64,000 nt of DNA from positions 1,250,001-1,314,000 of the forward strand of contig NZ_ACJX03000001.1 of assembly GCF_000160455.2 (NCBI RefSeq), read 5' to 3'. Positions 50,013 through 57,610 of this stretch are shown piece after piece (the first letter of the stretch is position 1; the number at the start of each line of letters is the position of its first letter). Under the pieces are notes generated by a model that had not been told where the DNA came from, did not search any database, and saw only the letters and a program-made list of their open reading frames with translations. This stretch comes from Acetomicrobium hydrogeniformans ATCC BAA-1850. GTDB taxonomy: Bacteria > Synergistota > Synergistia > Synergistales > Acetomicrobiaceae. The position numbers and the translations under genes are program-made.

Positions 50013-50048
50013 TAGGCGATCCGACCGTAAAAGGTCGGATCGCCTTTT
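50013..50048 (+). terminator. Terminator after kdnA
   Basis: A perfect 12-base-pair stem (50015-50026 with 50033-50044), 6-base loop and a TTTT tail, 20 bases after the kdnA stop. It ends the lpxK-kds-kdn operon and lies just before the converging rimI gene. Confidence 0.9.
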
Positions 50049-50053
50049 CGCAT

Positions 50054-50539
50054 TTATGCATCGACACTTTCTTCTGCTTTGACTCCTGGAAACGGAAGAG
50101 GTGAAGTCATTAGATAGGCATCCTCTCCGTCTTCGTAATAACGGGAGAGGACGCGCAATTTCTTGAATCCAAATTGCTCGTAAAGCGTTATGGCCGGACG
50201 GTTGGTAACCCTTACCTCCAGAAGTACCTTTCTGCAGGCAAGCTCTAACCCTACTTCGCCCATGGCAAGTAGTAGCTGAGAGGCCACCTTGTGGCGCCTG
50301 AACTCGGGGAGGACTGCCAGGTTCATTATTTTGAGAGCCCTCCCCTCCTGGCGGCATACGCCAAAACCGCACAGTTTTCCCCTCCATCGTGCCCCAAGGT
50401 AAAAGATGCTACTGCTTCTATATTTCAAATCGGTTTCGAAGACATCGTAGGGCCAGGGGTTGATGTGTGCCTCCTTTTCTATCGAATAAATATCGTTCAA
50501 ATCATGAAAATCGCAAAACTCAATATCGACTAACAACAT
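50054..50539 (-). CDS. rimI: Ribosomal protein S18-alanine N-acetyltransferase RimI
   Basis: A 161-residue GNAT acetyltransferase that modifies the N-terminus of ribosomal protein S18, and possibly other proteins. It has the RimI pattern E-K-E-A-H-I-N-P-W-P (about 21-30), the acetyl-CoA loop V-L-P-E-F-R-R-H-K-V-A-S (where R-R-x-G-x-G/A is usual, so the loop is diverged), E-V-R-V-T-N-R-P-A-I-x-L-Y and F-G-F-K. Some bacteria place it by tsaB/tsaD; here it stands alone. Confidence 0.88.
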   Translation of the reverse strand: MLLVDIEFCDFHDLNDIYSIEKEAHINPWPYDVFETDLKYRSSSIFYLGARWRGKLCGFGVCRQEGRALKIMNLAVLPEFRRHKVASQLLLAMGEVGLELACRKVLLEVRVTNRPAITLYEQFGFKKLRVLSRYYEDGEDAYLMTSPLPFPGVKAEESVDA

Positions 50540-50638
50540 CTCAGAAGGACTCCAATCGTTATTCTCGAAGTTTACCTCTGTTTTTAATTATAAGCGAATT
50601 GGCAAACCTTTAAATATTACGATAGATTGTCGAAGGGG

Positions 50639-50667
50639 TGGAGAATAGATGACCTTGCTTATATAAT
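50639..50667 (+). promoter_or_regulatory. Candidate promoter for the 50744 gene and cstA
   Basis: TGGAGA (50639-50644) and a perfect TATAAT (50662-50667) with a 17-base spacer, 76 bases before the next start. It lies in the 204-base gap between the divergent rimI and this gene; nothing else was seen there. Confidence 0.5.
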
Positions 50668-50743
50668 CTAGGTGTAGAATATATAAAAATTTATAATTGA
50701 CGCCTTCGCTACCTTTCAGCGAGTTGGCAAGAGGTGTTCGGCT

Positions 50744-51277
50744 TTGGATAAAGTATCTTATTTAGCCATGTTGGAGCAAAGGCACAGGCATTATTTCGAT
50801 GTCTTCAAAGATTATAAAATTGAAAAAATGACCTTTGATCTATATGCGGAGTGCCATGTAAAGACGGAACGCACTGTCTTGGGTTTTCCTCTCGATTCCT
50901 ATGAGAGTCACGATTACAGGATGGTTAAATGTTACGACAGGCCTCTTTTAAGGGAGATAGAAGGGCTGTGCAGTTGGGTTACATCGCACTGTGATATTTG
51001 GGTTAATCCAAGGGACGATCATATGTGCACTTTTCTCACCTTAGTGGTAATATTAAGCGAAAAGCCTACTAGCGATGTCATCAGCTTTTCAAAAAAAGTA
51101 AAACATAATCGTTATTTCAGATTCGGCCTCAGGGGTTGGTGCGAATTGAGGTTTTTACTGGTGGATTTGACGAGCGGCAGGATTTGGTGTAACGGCAGCG
51201 GCAAAGGAGTGAAAGAAGACTTTGAGGTTAAACCGGCATCGAGCGGTTTCCTTGAAAAAATACTGTTTTGGAGGTGA
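50744..51277 (+). CDS. Unknown conserved-looking protein
   Basis: A 177-residue soluble protein. It starts with a helix (Y-L-A-M-L-E-Q-R-H-R-H-Y-F-D-V), followed by L-Y-A-E-C-H-V and several strands with aromatic and Cys/His residues. The opening pattern recalls an uncharacterised family in clostridia, but I cannot name it. No membrane segment or signal is present. TTG start at 50744 behind A-A-G-A-G-G. It precedes cstA by 6 bases, so they are probably cotranscribed. Confidence 0.75.
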   Translation: MDKVSYLAMLEQRHRHYFDVFKDYKIEKMTFDLYAECHVKTERTVLGFPLDSYESHDYRMVKCYDRPLLREIEGLCSWVTSHCDIWVNPRDDHMCTFLTLVVILSEKPTSDVISFSKKVKHNRYFRFGLRGWCELRFLLVDLTSGRIWCNGSGKGVKEDFEVKPASSGFLEKILFWR

Positions 51278-51283
51278 AGTAAT

Positions 51284-52924
51284 ATGAGTGGTGTTTTATT
51301 GCTTTTGGTTACCTTTTTGCTTTTTATTTTGGCTTACATATTTTACGGAGGGTGGCTAGCGAAGCAGTGGGGTTTGAACCCTCAAGGGAAGACCCCTGCC
51401 CATGAGCTTTACGACGGAGTTGATTATGTTCCCGCAAAGGCACCGGTGCTGCTGGGTCACCATTTTGCTTCGATAGCCGGAGCAGGTCCCATCAACGGTC
51501 CCGTTTTGGCTGCCGTCTTTGGATGGTTGCCGGTCACGCTTTGGATAGTCATCGGCAATATATTTATGGGAGCCGTTCACGATTTTGGGTCTTTAATGGC
51601 TTCCATCAGGCATAAGGGGCTGTCCATTGGCGGTATCATCGATGCAAACGTTGGTAAAGGGGCCAAAAGGCTCTTTTTGCTCTTCTCCTGGCTTACCCTG
51701 GTCCTCATCATTGCCGCCTTTGCTAATATCGTGGCAGATACCTTTGTGGCCACACCGCAGACTGCCACGGCGTCGCTTTTGTTCATACCGCTAGCCATGG
51801 TATTTGGATTTTCCATATACAGGAGAAACGCGCCCCTGCTGGTGAGCACTTTTGTTGGGCTTGCAGTGTTGGTCCTTTGCATATGGCTTGGGCTTAGTTT
51901 TCCGATCAAGCTCTCTAAAACGGCATGGTTGGTTTTGATATCCTTCTATATCATAGGTGCTTCGGTCATGCCCGTGTGGATATTGCTTCAGCCAAGGGAT
52001 TACCTCAATTCCTTCCTGCTCTATGCCATGATATTGGGAGGTTTTATAGGAGTGATTTTGTATCATCCGACCATTGCCATGCCGGCAGTAACGACCTTGA
52101 AACATCCGACTCAGGGGTATCTTTTTCCTATGCTTTTTATAACGATAGCCTGTGGAGCCATCTCGGGGTTCCATTCGCTGGTGGCCTCAGGTACCACGGC
52201 AAAACAGCTGGATAAAGAGGGGGATGCAAAGGTTATAGGTTACGGCGGGATGCTCATCGAGGGAGCATTGGCGATTTTGGCGACACTTTCGGCCGTCTAC
52301 CTCACGACGGATGGTTATGCTACGCTGTTGAAGGGCGGTCCCGTAAACGTATTTTCAACGGGCCTGGCTACTTTCATGACCAGTTTCGGCATTGAGGCTA
52401 CGGCAGGAAAAACCTTCGTGGCATTGGCCGTGTCGGCCTTTGCCCTGACCACCCTGGATACCGCTGCCCGCCTTGGCAGGTTTGCTTTCCAGGAGTTTTT
52501 CCAGGAGACTACAACGGCCGAAGCCGGCAGTAGCAGCAGTTCTTCTTCCTCAATGTCCTTTTTGGCGAACAGATACGTAGCTTCCGTTATAACCATAGGC
52601 ATCTCGATTTATCTTGCCTTCACAAGTTGGAGAGTTATTTGGCCCATGTTCGGATCGGCAAACCAGCTTTTAGCTGCTGTAGCCTTGCTGGCAGTAGCTA
52701 CATGGCTGGCGAACAAGGGTATGAATAATAAGATGTTGATCGCCCCAATGATCTTTATGTTTATCGTTACCCTGACGGCCCTGGTCTTTTTAATCCAATC
52801 CAACATTGCAAAGGGTAATTTCATATTAGTATTCTTTGCTGGGTTGCTTTTCGTCCTGGCAATCCTTCTGATCGTATTGAGCTATAACGTGCTTTCGAGG
52901 AAGAGAAAAAGACAGGAAGCGTAG
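51284..52924 (+). CDS. Carbon starvation protein CstA family transporter
   Basis: A 546-residue polytopic membrane protein of the CstA family, whose members import pyruvate or peptides. The family start P-A-K-A-P-V-L-L-G-H-H-F-A-S-I-A-G-A-G-P-I is intact. G-A-V-H-D-F-G and A-L-T-T-L-D-T-A-A-R-L-G-R follow. It is the short form of the family (E. coli CstA is about 700). A run of eight serines with mixed codons (about 416-423) lies in a loop. It is followed by a weak hairpin. Confidence 0.93.
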   Translation: MSGVLLLLVTFLLFILAYIFYGGWLAKQWGLNPQGKTPAHELYDGVDYVPAKAPVLLGHHFASIAGAGPINGPVLAAVFGWLPVTLWIVIGNIFMGAVHDFGSLMASIRHKGLSIGGIIDANVGKGAKRLFLLFSWLTLVLIIAAFANIVADTFVATPQTATASLLFIPLAMVFGFSIYRRNAPLLVSTFVGLAVLVLCIWLGLSFPIKLSKTAWLVLISFYIIGASVMPVWILLQPRDYLNSFLLYAMILGGFIGVILYHPTIAMPAVTTLKHPTQGYLFPMLFITIACGAISGFHSLVASGTTAKQLDKEGDAKVIGYGGMLIEGALAILATLSAVYLTTDGYATLLKGGPVNVFSTGLATFMTSFGIEATAGKTFVALAVSAFALTTLDTAARLGRFAFQEFFQETTTAEAGSSSSSSSSMSFLANRYVASVITIGISIYLAFTSWRVIWPMFGSANQLLAAVALLAVATWLANKGMNNKMLIAPMIFMFIVTLTALVFLIQSNIAKGNFILVFFAGLLFVLAILLIVLSYNVLSRKRKRQEA

Positions 52925-52936
52925 AAAATAAAAGGC

Positions 52937-52989
52937 AAATGGAGGGGTCGAAGGGATGGCTTCGAGGTCTTCCTTCGGCCCCTTCATTT
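52937..52989 (+). terminator. Possible terminator after cstA
   Basis: An imperfect hairpin (52937-52954 with 52972-52989; one mismatch and one G-U) between cstA and the small gene at 53022. The following bases are not T-rich, so termination may be weak or it may only be a stable 3' end. Confidence 0.4.
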
Positions 52990-53021
52990 ATCGGCCCGGT
53001 TCTTAAGGGAGGTGAAAGGTG

Positions 53022-53297
53022 ATGTTCGAAAAAGCCTCGGCGTTTTTGAAGGATTTCTTTGCCACTTTGTTGCGGCCCATCGACAGAACTCACCCTATGG
53101 TCATGAAAGAGGCATATGCAGCTAATGATGCCTTCATGCTACTTCTATTCGGAGATCTCCTGGGTATACCCAACCCTGCATCCTATTACACCCTAGAATT
53201 ATTGCCCTATTTGGCTGACGAAATAGAGGGCTGGCAACAGCGGATGGCGATCAAGGGAACGGTGCTCGAGGAGAAGGCCGCTCAATTCGATTTCTGA
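53022..53297 (+). CDS. Small cory-CC-star-like protein without the terminal Cys pair
   Basis: A 91-residue protein. Its core F-M-L-L-L-F-G-D-L-L-G-I-P-N-P-A-S-Y-Y-T-L matches what I recall of the cory-CC-star family, small proteins of unknown function found beside ArsA-type ATPases and often ending in C-C. Here the end is Q-F-D-F, with no cysteine anywhere. The ATG 53022 start, behind G-G-G-A-G-G-T-G-A, is preferred over GTG 53019. It lies 66 bases before the ArsA-type gene, as expected for the family. Confidence 0.75.
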   Translation: MFEKASAFLKDFFATLLRPIDRTHPMVMKEAYAANDAFMLLLFGDLLGIPNPASYYTLELLPYLADEIEGWQQRMAIKGTVLEEKAAQFDF

Positions 53298-53363
53298 TGT
53301 TAATCGTTCGCTCCGTGTGAGCGATATGGATTATACCAAGCAACTGGAAGGGTGTGAATTTTA

Positions 53364-54290
53364 TTGAATATGGCTGCCTTATTCGACAAAAAATATGTTT
53401 TCTTTGGCGGCAAGGGCGGCACCGGTAAGACTACCTGTGCCGCTGCCTTTTCTCTTAAAGCCTCGGAGATGAAAAAAAAGGTTTTGCTCGTTTCGACAGA
53501 CCCGGCCCATTCCTTGTCGGACATCTACGACACATCCATCGGTCCTAAGGGAGCACAACTTTCGGATAACCTGTTTGCCATCGAAATCGACCCGGAAGTA
53601 GAGGCTAAAAAGTACATAGAAGGCATAAAACGACAACTTTCTGGCGTCGTAAGCAATGTTGTCATAGAGGCACTTCAAAAACAAATTGATGCTGCATACA
53701 TGTCCCCAGGCTCCGAGGAGGCTGCGATTTTCGATAAATTCATTGAGATAATGGAAAGTTCGGAGAAAAAATTTGACCTGGTGGTCTTCGATACCGCGCC
53801 GACAGGACATACTCTAAGGCTTTTGTCTTTGCCCAAGCTTTTAGGGCTATGGATCAATAGCCTGATCGAAAAGAGGAAAAATGCCGTAAAGCTTTTGGAA
53901 AAAGCCTCGGGGGTTAAAAACGATGATCCTGTTTTGCGAATACTTCAAAATAGGAAGAACATGTTTGAAAAGGCTTGGAATATTTTAAGCGATTTCCGGC
54001 AGACGGCTTTTGTGTTCGTATTGACGCCGGAGAGGTTGCCCATCTTCGAGACGGAAAGGGCCATGCAGTATCTGGAGCATTCGGGCATAAAAGTCGCAGG
54101 TGTTGTCGTAAATGGCGTTATACCCCAAGCGGCGGAGGGCGCCTTTATGAATAAGCGCAGGGAGGTCCAAAACAGGTATATAAGGGAAATCCACGGGAAA
54201 TTTAAAGAAAAGGTATTGGCGGAAATCGATTTGCTCGATGAAGACATCTGGGGAATCGACAATCTAAGACGAATTGCCGAAATGTTGTGA
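53364..54290 (+). CDS. ArsA/Get3-type ATPase
   Basis: A 308-residue single-domain ATPase of the ArsA/Get3 family. It has the deviant Walker A G-G-K-G-G-T-G-K-T-T (about 12-21), S-T-D-P-A-H-S-L-S-D and switch-II D-T-A-P-T-G-H-T-L-R-L-L. The arsenite-binding cysteines of ArsA and the CxxC of eukaryotic Get3 are missing, and there is no arsB nearby, so arsenite export is unlikely. A partner role for the small gene before it, or handling of tail-anchored proteins, is possible. TTG start behind G-G-A-A-G-G-G-T-G. Confidence 0.88.
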   Translation: MNMAALFDKKYVFFGGKGGTGKTTCAAAFSLKASEMKKKVLLVSTDPAHSLSDIYDTSIGPKGAQLSDNLFAIEIDPEVEAKKYIEGIKRQLSGVVSNVVIEALQKQIDAAYMSPGSEEAAIFDKFIEIMESSEKKFDLVVFDTAPTGHTLRLLSLPKLLGLWINSLIEKRKNAVKLLEKASGVKNDDPVLRILQNRKNMFEKAWNILSDFRQTAFVFVLTPERLPIFETERAMQYLEHSGIKVAGVVVNGVIPQAAEGAFMNKRREVQNRYIREIHGKFKEKVLAEIDLLDEDIWGIDNLRRIAEML

Positions 54291-54340
54291 TAACATAAAA
54301 GCAGTAGGGGTATTCTAATACCCCTACTGCTTTTATGTTA
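54291..54340. terminator. Bidirectional terminator between convergent genes
   Basis: A perfect 24-base inverted repeat (54291-54314 with 54317-54340) with a 2-base centre. Both feet carry A/T runs (ATAAAA and TTTTAT). It follows the ArsA-type gene directly and lies 24 bases before the stop of the minus-strand zinc-ribbon gene, so it can end both transcripts. Confidence 0.88.
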
Positions 54341-54364
54341 AAACCGAATTCACTTGAAAGGGCT

Positions 54365-54526
54365 CTAACGTACGCTGAAGGTCTTACTGCTCCAAGGCTT
54401 GCCTTTAAGCGGTTCCCCTTCTACCAATTCCACAAAGCGAGAGTAACATTTCGGACACTTCATTACTGGGGGGACGTCTTCTGTCTCAAATTCATGTTTA
54501 CAAACGAGGCAACGAAATTTTCTCAT
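54365..54526 (-). CDS. Small zinc-ribbon (rubredoxin-like) protein
   Basis: A 53-residue protein with two cysteine knuckles, C6-x-x-C9 and C24-P-x-C27, the pattern of a rubredoxin-like or FmdB-like zinc ribbon. The tail has a Gly/Lys/Ser-rich end. The start ATG 54526 has G-G-G-A-G-G-T-G close upstream on the minus strand; a longer frame to 54565 is unlikely. It could bind zinc or iron. The function is unknown. Confidence 0.82.
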   Translation of the reverse strand: MRKFRCLVCKHEFETEDVPPVMKCPKCYSRFVELVEGEPLKGKPWSSKTFSVR

Positions 54527-54584
54527 GATGACACCTCCCATCTTACCTTTGCCTATATTATACATGACTTCGAGAATTTATGTT

Positions 54585-55301
54585 TTACAAAAAAAGAGAA
54601 AATATCACCACTAAGAGCAGGGAAGGTATCATATTAAATACCTTGAAGTGTTTTAAATGAAGCAGGGAAAAACCTAACCCCAAAAGCAGCACTCCACCTA
54701 CTGCCGTTATTTCGTCTATCAAAGCGTTGGATATGAAGCTGTTGAGATAAAAGGCGCCAAGCGTTAAACCTCCCTGATATAACAGTAGTGGTATGGCAGA
54801 AAAGAGGACTCCAATCCCTAAAGTAGATGCCAACGCTATGGAGGACACCAAGTCCATCATGGATTTTACCAAGAGCAGGTTGGGCGGTTTCCCCACGCCC
54901 TCTTCAAAGGCTCCCAAGATTGCCATCGATCCCATGCAGAAGAGCAGGAAGGCCGTTAAAAAACCTTCCACCAGATGATCTCCTCCGAATTGCCAACCCC
55001 TTTCTATCATCCTGGTCCTAAGACCCTTCAGCCCGTTTTGTAACCTATCCTCCAATTCCAAAGCCTCTCCCAGTATTGCTCCAAGAAGCAGGCTCAATAT
55101 CATTATTAGGACATTTTTGCTCTGCAAAGTCATCTGTATCCCCAGGGCCAATACAGAGAGCCCGATGACTTGAAATGCTACCATTGTGATGCGCTCGGGC
55201 AACCTTTTTTTGATAATTAATCCTATTAAGCTGCCCGCAATAACAGCCAAGGCGTTTATGACAGAACCAGCCGCAGGAATGGCGCTGATGAAGTCGAACA
55301 T
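54585..55301 (-). CDS. DUF554 family membrane protein
   Basis: A 238-residue membrane protein with about seven helices and the DUF554 pattern: G-S-V-I-N-A-L-A-V-I-A-G-S-L-I-G near the start, L-G-x-x-M-x-L, and D-x-L-x-x-x-F-L-T-A-F-L-L-F-C-M-G-S-M-A-I-L-G in the middle. The family (YdfK and relatives) is a putative transporter of unknown substrate. An A-G-A-G-G-A-G-G ribosome site lies before ATG 55301. It stands alone on the minus strand. Confidence 0.92.
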   Translation of the reverse strand: MFDFISAIPAAGSVINALAVIAGSLIGLIIKKRLPERITMVAFQVIGLSVLALGIQMTLQSKNVLIMILSLLLGAILGEALELEDRLQNGLKGLRTRMIERGWQFGGDHLVEGFLTAFLLFCMGSMAILGAFEEGVGKPPNLLLVKSMMDLVSSIALASTLGIGVLFSAIPLLLYQGGLTLGAFYLNSFISNALIDEITAVGGVLLLGLGFSLLHLKHFKVFNMIPSLLLVVIFSLFL

Positions 55302-55430
55302 TTAAAAGCCTCCTCTTGTTCGAAAGATACATGCAAAAAATTTTACATGGAAGACGTAATTTATTCTATACTCAACAATAATCCCCAGAAAATCCCCTAT
55401 TCAGCGATGGCAAAGACCGTATCATGAAGC

Positions 55431-55462
55431 GATTGAGCTTTGGTGATCACAAAAGCTCAATC
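55431..55462. repeat. Inverted repeat in the gap before DUF554
   Basis: An 11-base-pair perfect stem (55431-55441 with 55452-55462) and 10-base loop in the 209-base gap 55302-55510. Neither side has a T run, so it is not a clear terminator. It lies 3' of the minus-strand gene at 55511. Confidence 0.6.
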
Positions 55463-55510
55463 CTTCGATCGCAGAGGCAGAAATAGGGCTCGAAGTTTTT
55501 GAAGTTATGT

Positions 55511-56218
55511 TTACCACGTGATTTTGAAGTCCTTCTTCAGGCTTAAAGTTTTTGCTATATTATCGGCGTTCTCGCCTTGGGCGAGCTGTGTAAATATTCC
55601 GATCGTCCTTTGAACCTTCTCCTGTTCGAATATGCCCTTTGATTGAGCGAACGTTATGGCCAAAGGAATGATCTGTTCGTAAACTTTAGGCATAGGTGCG
55701 AAGGATAATCCCTTTTGCGATAGGATAATAGTGAAAACGCATGGCAATGCTTGTTCCTCTGCTAAGGGGTCGTAGGAGGGAAAAAGAAAGACGCCCTCGG
55801 GCAAAGGGAGCTTAGAGACGATCCTGGTCCAGTCGTTATTTATCGTTTTGCCGCTTGCTACCTCTATTATTCGCTCATTGGGAAGATAGGCTATCCATAG
55901 CTGCATCGTTTCATTGGAGCAGTCTCCTTTAACGAAGTGCAGCCTCCACAAATATCTTGGAGATTCCCCCTTATTTTTCAAGGTGAAAATCTCATGGCGA
56001 GATAAGAGATAGCCCTCTATAGTTTTAATTGGGTAGGAACCGGCCGGTGTGCCAAGATGAGCTTGAGCGATTACGCCGTTTTTAACGTCAGCAACTAAAT
56101 AAAGAGGACACTTTTTTGCGGTCGTAACGGTAAGTGCCCAAGCACCAGTTTCGGCCAAAGGCATGAACAGGAAGTAAAAGACAACGAAAATAGAAAGAAG
56201 TGTTTTTTTCACCGGCAA
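55511..56218 (-). CDS. Secreted protein, unknown
   Basis: A 235-residue protein with a signal peptide (about 1-28: K-K-T-L-L-S-I-F-V-V-F, ending G-A-W-A) and a mature part without a named motif. It has mixed strands (P-L-Y-L-V-A-D-V, G-V-I-A-Q-A-H-L-G), three lone cysteines, and a helical C-terminus. It is placed 14 bases after folK in the same direction, but no folate role is implied. It may act in the periplasm. Confidence 0.78.
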   Translation of the reverse strand: MPVKKTLLSIFVVFYFLFMPLAETGAWALTVTTAKKCPLYLVADVKNGVIAQAHLGTPAGSYPIKTIEGYLLSRHEIFTLKNKGESPRYLWRLHFVKGDCSNETMQLWIAYLPNERIIEVASGKTINNDWTRIVSKLPLPEGVFLFPSYDPLAEEQALPCVFTIILSQKGLSFAPMPKVYEQIIPLAITFAQSKGIFEQEKVQRTIGIFTQLAQGENADNIAKTLSLKKDFKITW

Positions 56219-56232
56219 AATCTCCCTTCGTA

Positions 56233-56724
56233 TTAGAGGTTCGTTATTTTAACGATCTCGGATATATTTATGTTTCTATAAAGATCTTCTACGGTAACCC
56301 CCAGCAAAGGATGCTTCCATTTGGGACATATTTGAAATAACGGTACTATTATGAAAGGTCTTTCTTGGAGACGCGGATGGGGTATCGCCAATTCGTCGTC
56401 TCTATAGATCAAATTGTCCATAAATAAAATATCAAGATCTATTTCCCTTGGCCCCCATCGCATCCGTCGCTTCCTTCCCATCTTTAACTCTATGCTTTTA
56501 AGAAGTCGTAGAATTTTCTTCGGCTCCATGTCGCTTTCAGCCAGAAGGCATGCATTTAAAAAATATGGTTGCTCCTTTACGCCAAAAGGGGGCGTTTCGA
56601 AGACATCGCTTTGTTTTTTTACTATAAAACCAGCGTTTTTAAGCAGCTGTACCGCCGTTCGCAGGTTGTTCAAACGATCTCCCATGTTGCTGCCAAGGCC
56701 GATTCCTACCACTTCCATGTCCAT
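56233..56724 (-). CDS. folK: 6-hydroxymethyl-7,8-dihydropterin pyrophosphokinase FolK
   Basis: FolK activates hydroxymethyl-dihydropterin with ATP for folate synthesis. The 163-residue product begins I-G-L-G-S-N-M-G-D and has F-E-T-P-P-F-G, Q-P-Y-F-L-N-A and the signature R-W-G-P-R-E-I-D-L-D-I-L (about 90-101). The last base of folP is the first base of its start, so the two are coupled. Confidence 0.96.
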   Translation of the reverse strand: MDMEVVGIGLGSNMGDRLNNLRTAVQLLKNAGFIVKKQSDVFETPPFGVKEQPYFLNACLLAESDMEPKKILRLLKSIELKMGRKRRMRWGPREIDLDILFMDNLIYRDDELAIPHPRLQERPFIIVPLFQICPKWKHPLLGVTVEDLYRNINISEIVKITNL

Positions 56725-57572
56725 CAGGCCCTTTGAATGGCGCTTATCATGGTAACGACTTGTTTGTTTTCCAGCACATCGTGAACTCTAAGAATCTCTA
56801 CGCCATTTAAAGCACAATATGCTGAAATAGCCAAAGTGCCGTAGAGCGCCTCCTCCGGCCCCTTGCATCCCAATACTTTACTAATGGTTCCCTTTCTCGA
56901 ATGCCCTATTAAAATTGGTCTTCCCAGAGACCTGAACTCCCTGATGTTTTTCAATATGCATAGATTATCCTCGTTTCTTTTACCGAACCCCAACCCGGGA
57001 TCCAGGACGATCTGTTCTCTTTTTATCCCAGATTTTGCAGCCAATGCCATCTTATCCTCAAGAAATTCCTTTATTTCTCCTATTACGTCGTCATATCTCG
57101 GGTCTTTTTGCATGTCCTTCGGCGTGCCCTTTATGTGCATTATTATTACGGGAACCCCAAGACGGGCAATTGTATCCGCCATGTTGGAATCAAAGGATAG
57201 TCCCGATATGTCATTTATTATATCAGCTCCTGCCTCGACGGCGGCCTCGGCTACTGCAGCTTTATAGGTGTCGACGGATATCACTGCCTCGGGAAAGTTT
57301 TTTCTTAAGGATTCTACGCCGGGGATCAACCTTCTCATTTCCTCTTCGAGGGACAGAGGTTCGGCTCCAGGGCGGGTCGATTCTGCTCCGATGTCTAAAA
57401 TGTCTGCTCCGTCTTCTATCATTTTCTCCGCCCTTTGAAGTAGGGTCTCTTTATCGTCTCCTATCCTGCTTTGGGGGTAAAAAGAATCGAAAGTCAAATT
57501 TAAGATGCCCATAATCATGGGTCTTTCCCCCAGGTTCAACTTGCGGTTTCCCGGTAGCATTAAAGTTTCCAC
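56724..57572 (-). CDS. folP: Dihydropteroate synthase FolP
   Basis: FolP joins p-aminobenzoate to hydroxymethyl-dihydropterin pyrophosphate; it is the sulfonamide target. The 282-residue TIM-barrel product has M-G-I-L-N-L-T-F-D-S-F (where N-V-T-P-D-S-F is usual, so Pro is replaced by Phe in loop 1), D-I-G-A-E-S-T-R-P-G-A, I-N-D-I-S-G, D-P-G-L-G-F-G-K and G-H-S-R-K-G. ATG at 57572. It is first of a folP-folK pair. Confidence 0.95.
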   Translation of the reverse strand: METLMLPGNRKLNLGERPMIMGILNLTFDSFYPQSRIGDDKETLLQRAEKMIEDGADILDIGAESTRPGAEPLSLEEEMRRLIPGVESLRKNFPEAVISVDTYKAAVAEAAVEAGADIINDISGLSFDSNMADTIARLGVPVIIMHIKGTPKDMQKDPRYDDVIGEIKEFLEDKMALAAKSGIKREQIVLDPGLGFGKRNEDNLCILKNIREFRSLGRPILIGHSRKGTISKVLGCKGPEEALYGTLAISAYCALNGVEILRVHDVLENKQVVTMISAIQRA

Positions 57573-57610
57573 GATTTTGACCTCCCTGCTGTGTATTTTT
57601 TATAGAAGGT

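Noticed and set aside
52527-52554. Simple-sequence slippage tract in cstA (eight serines)
   Set aside because: The serines use mixed AGT/AGC/TCT/TCC/TCA codons, so there is no repeat that could slip.
53308-53324. Short hairpin before the ArsA-type gene
   Set aside because: Only a 6-base-pair stem with no T run; within chance expectation.
53364-54290. Arsenite efflux ATPase ArsA
   Set aside because: No arsenite-binding cysteines, single domain, and no arsB, arsR or arsC nearby.
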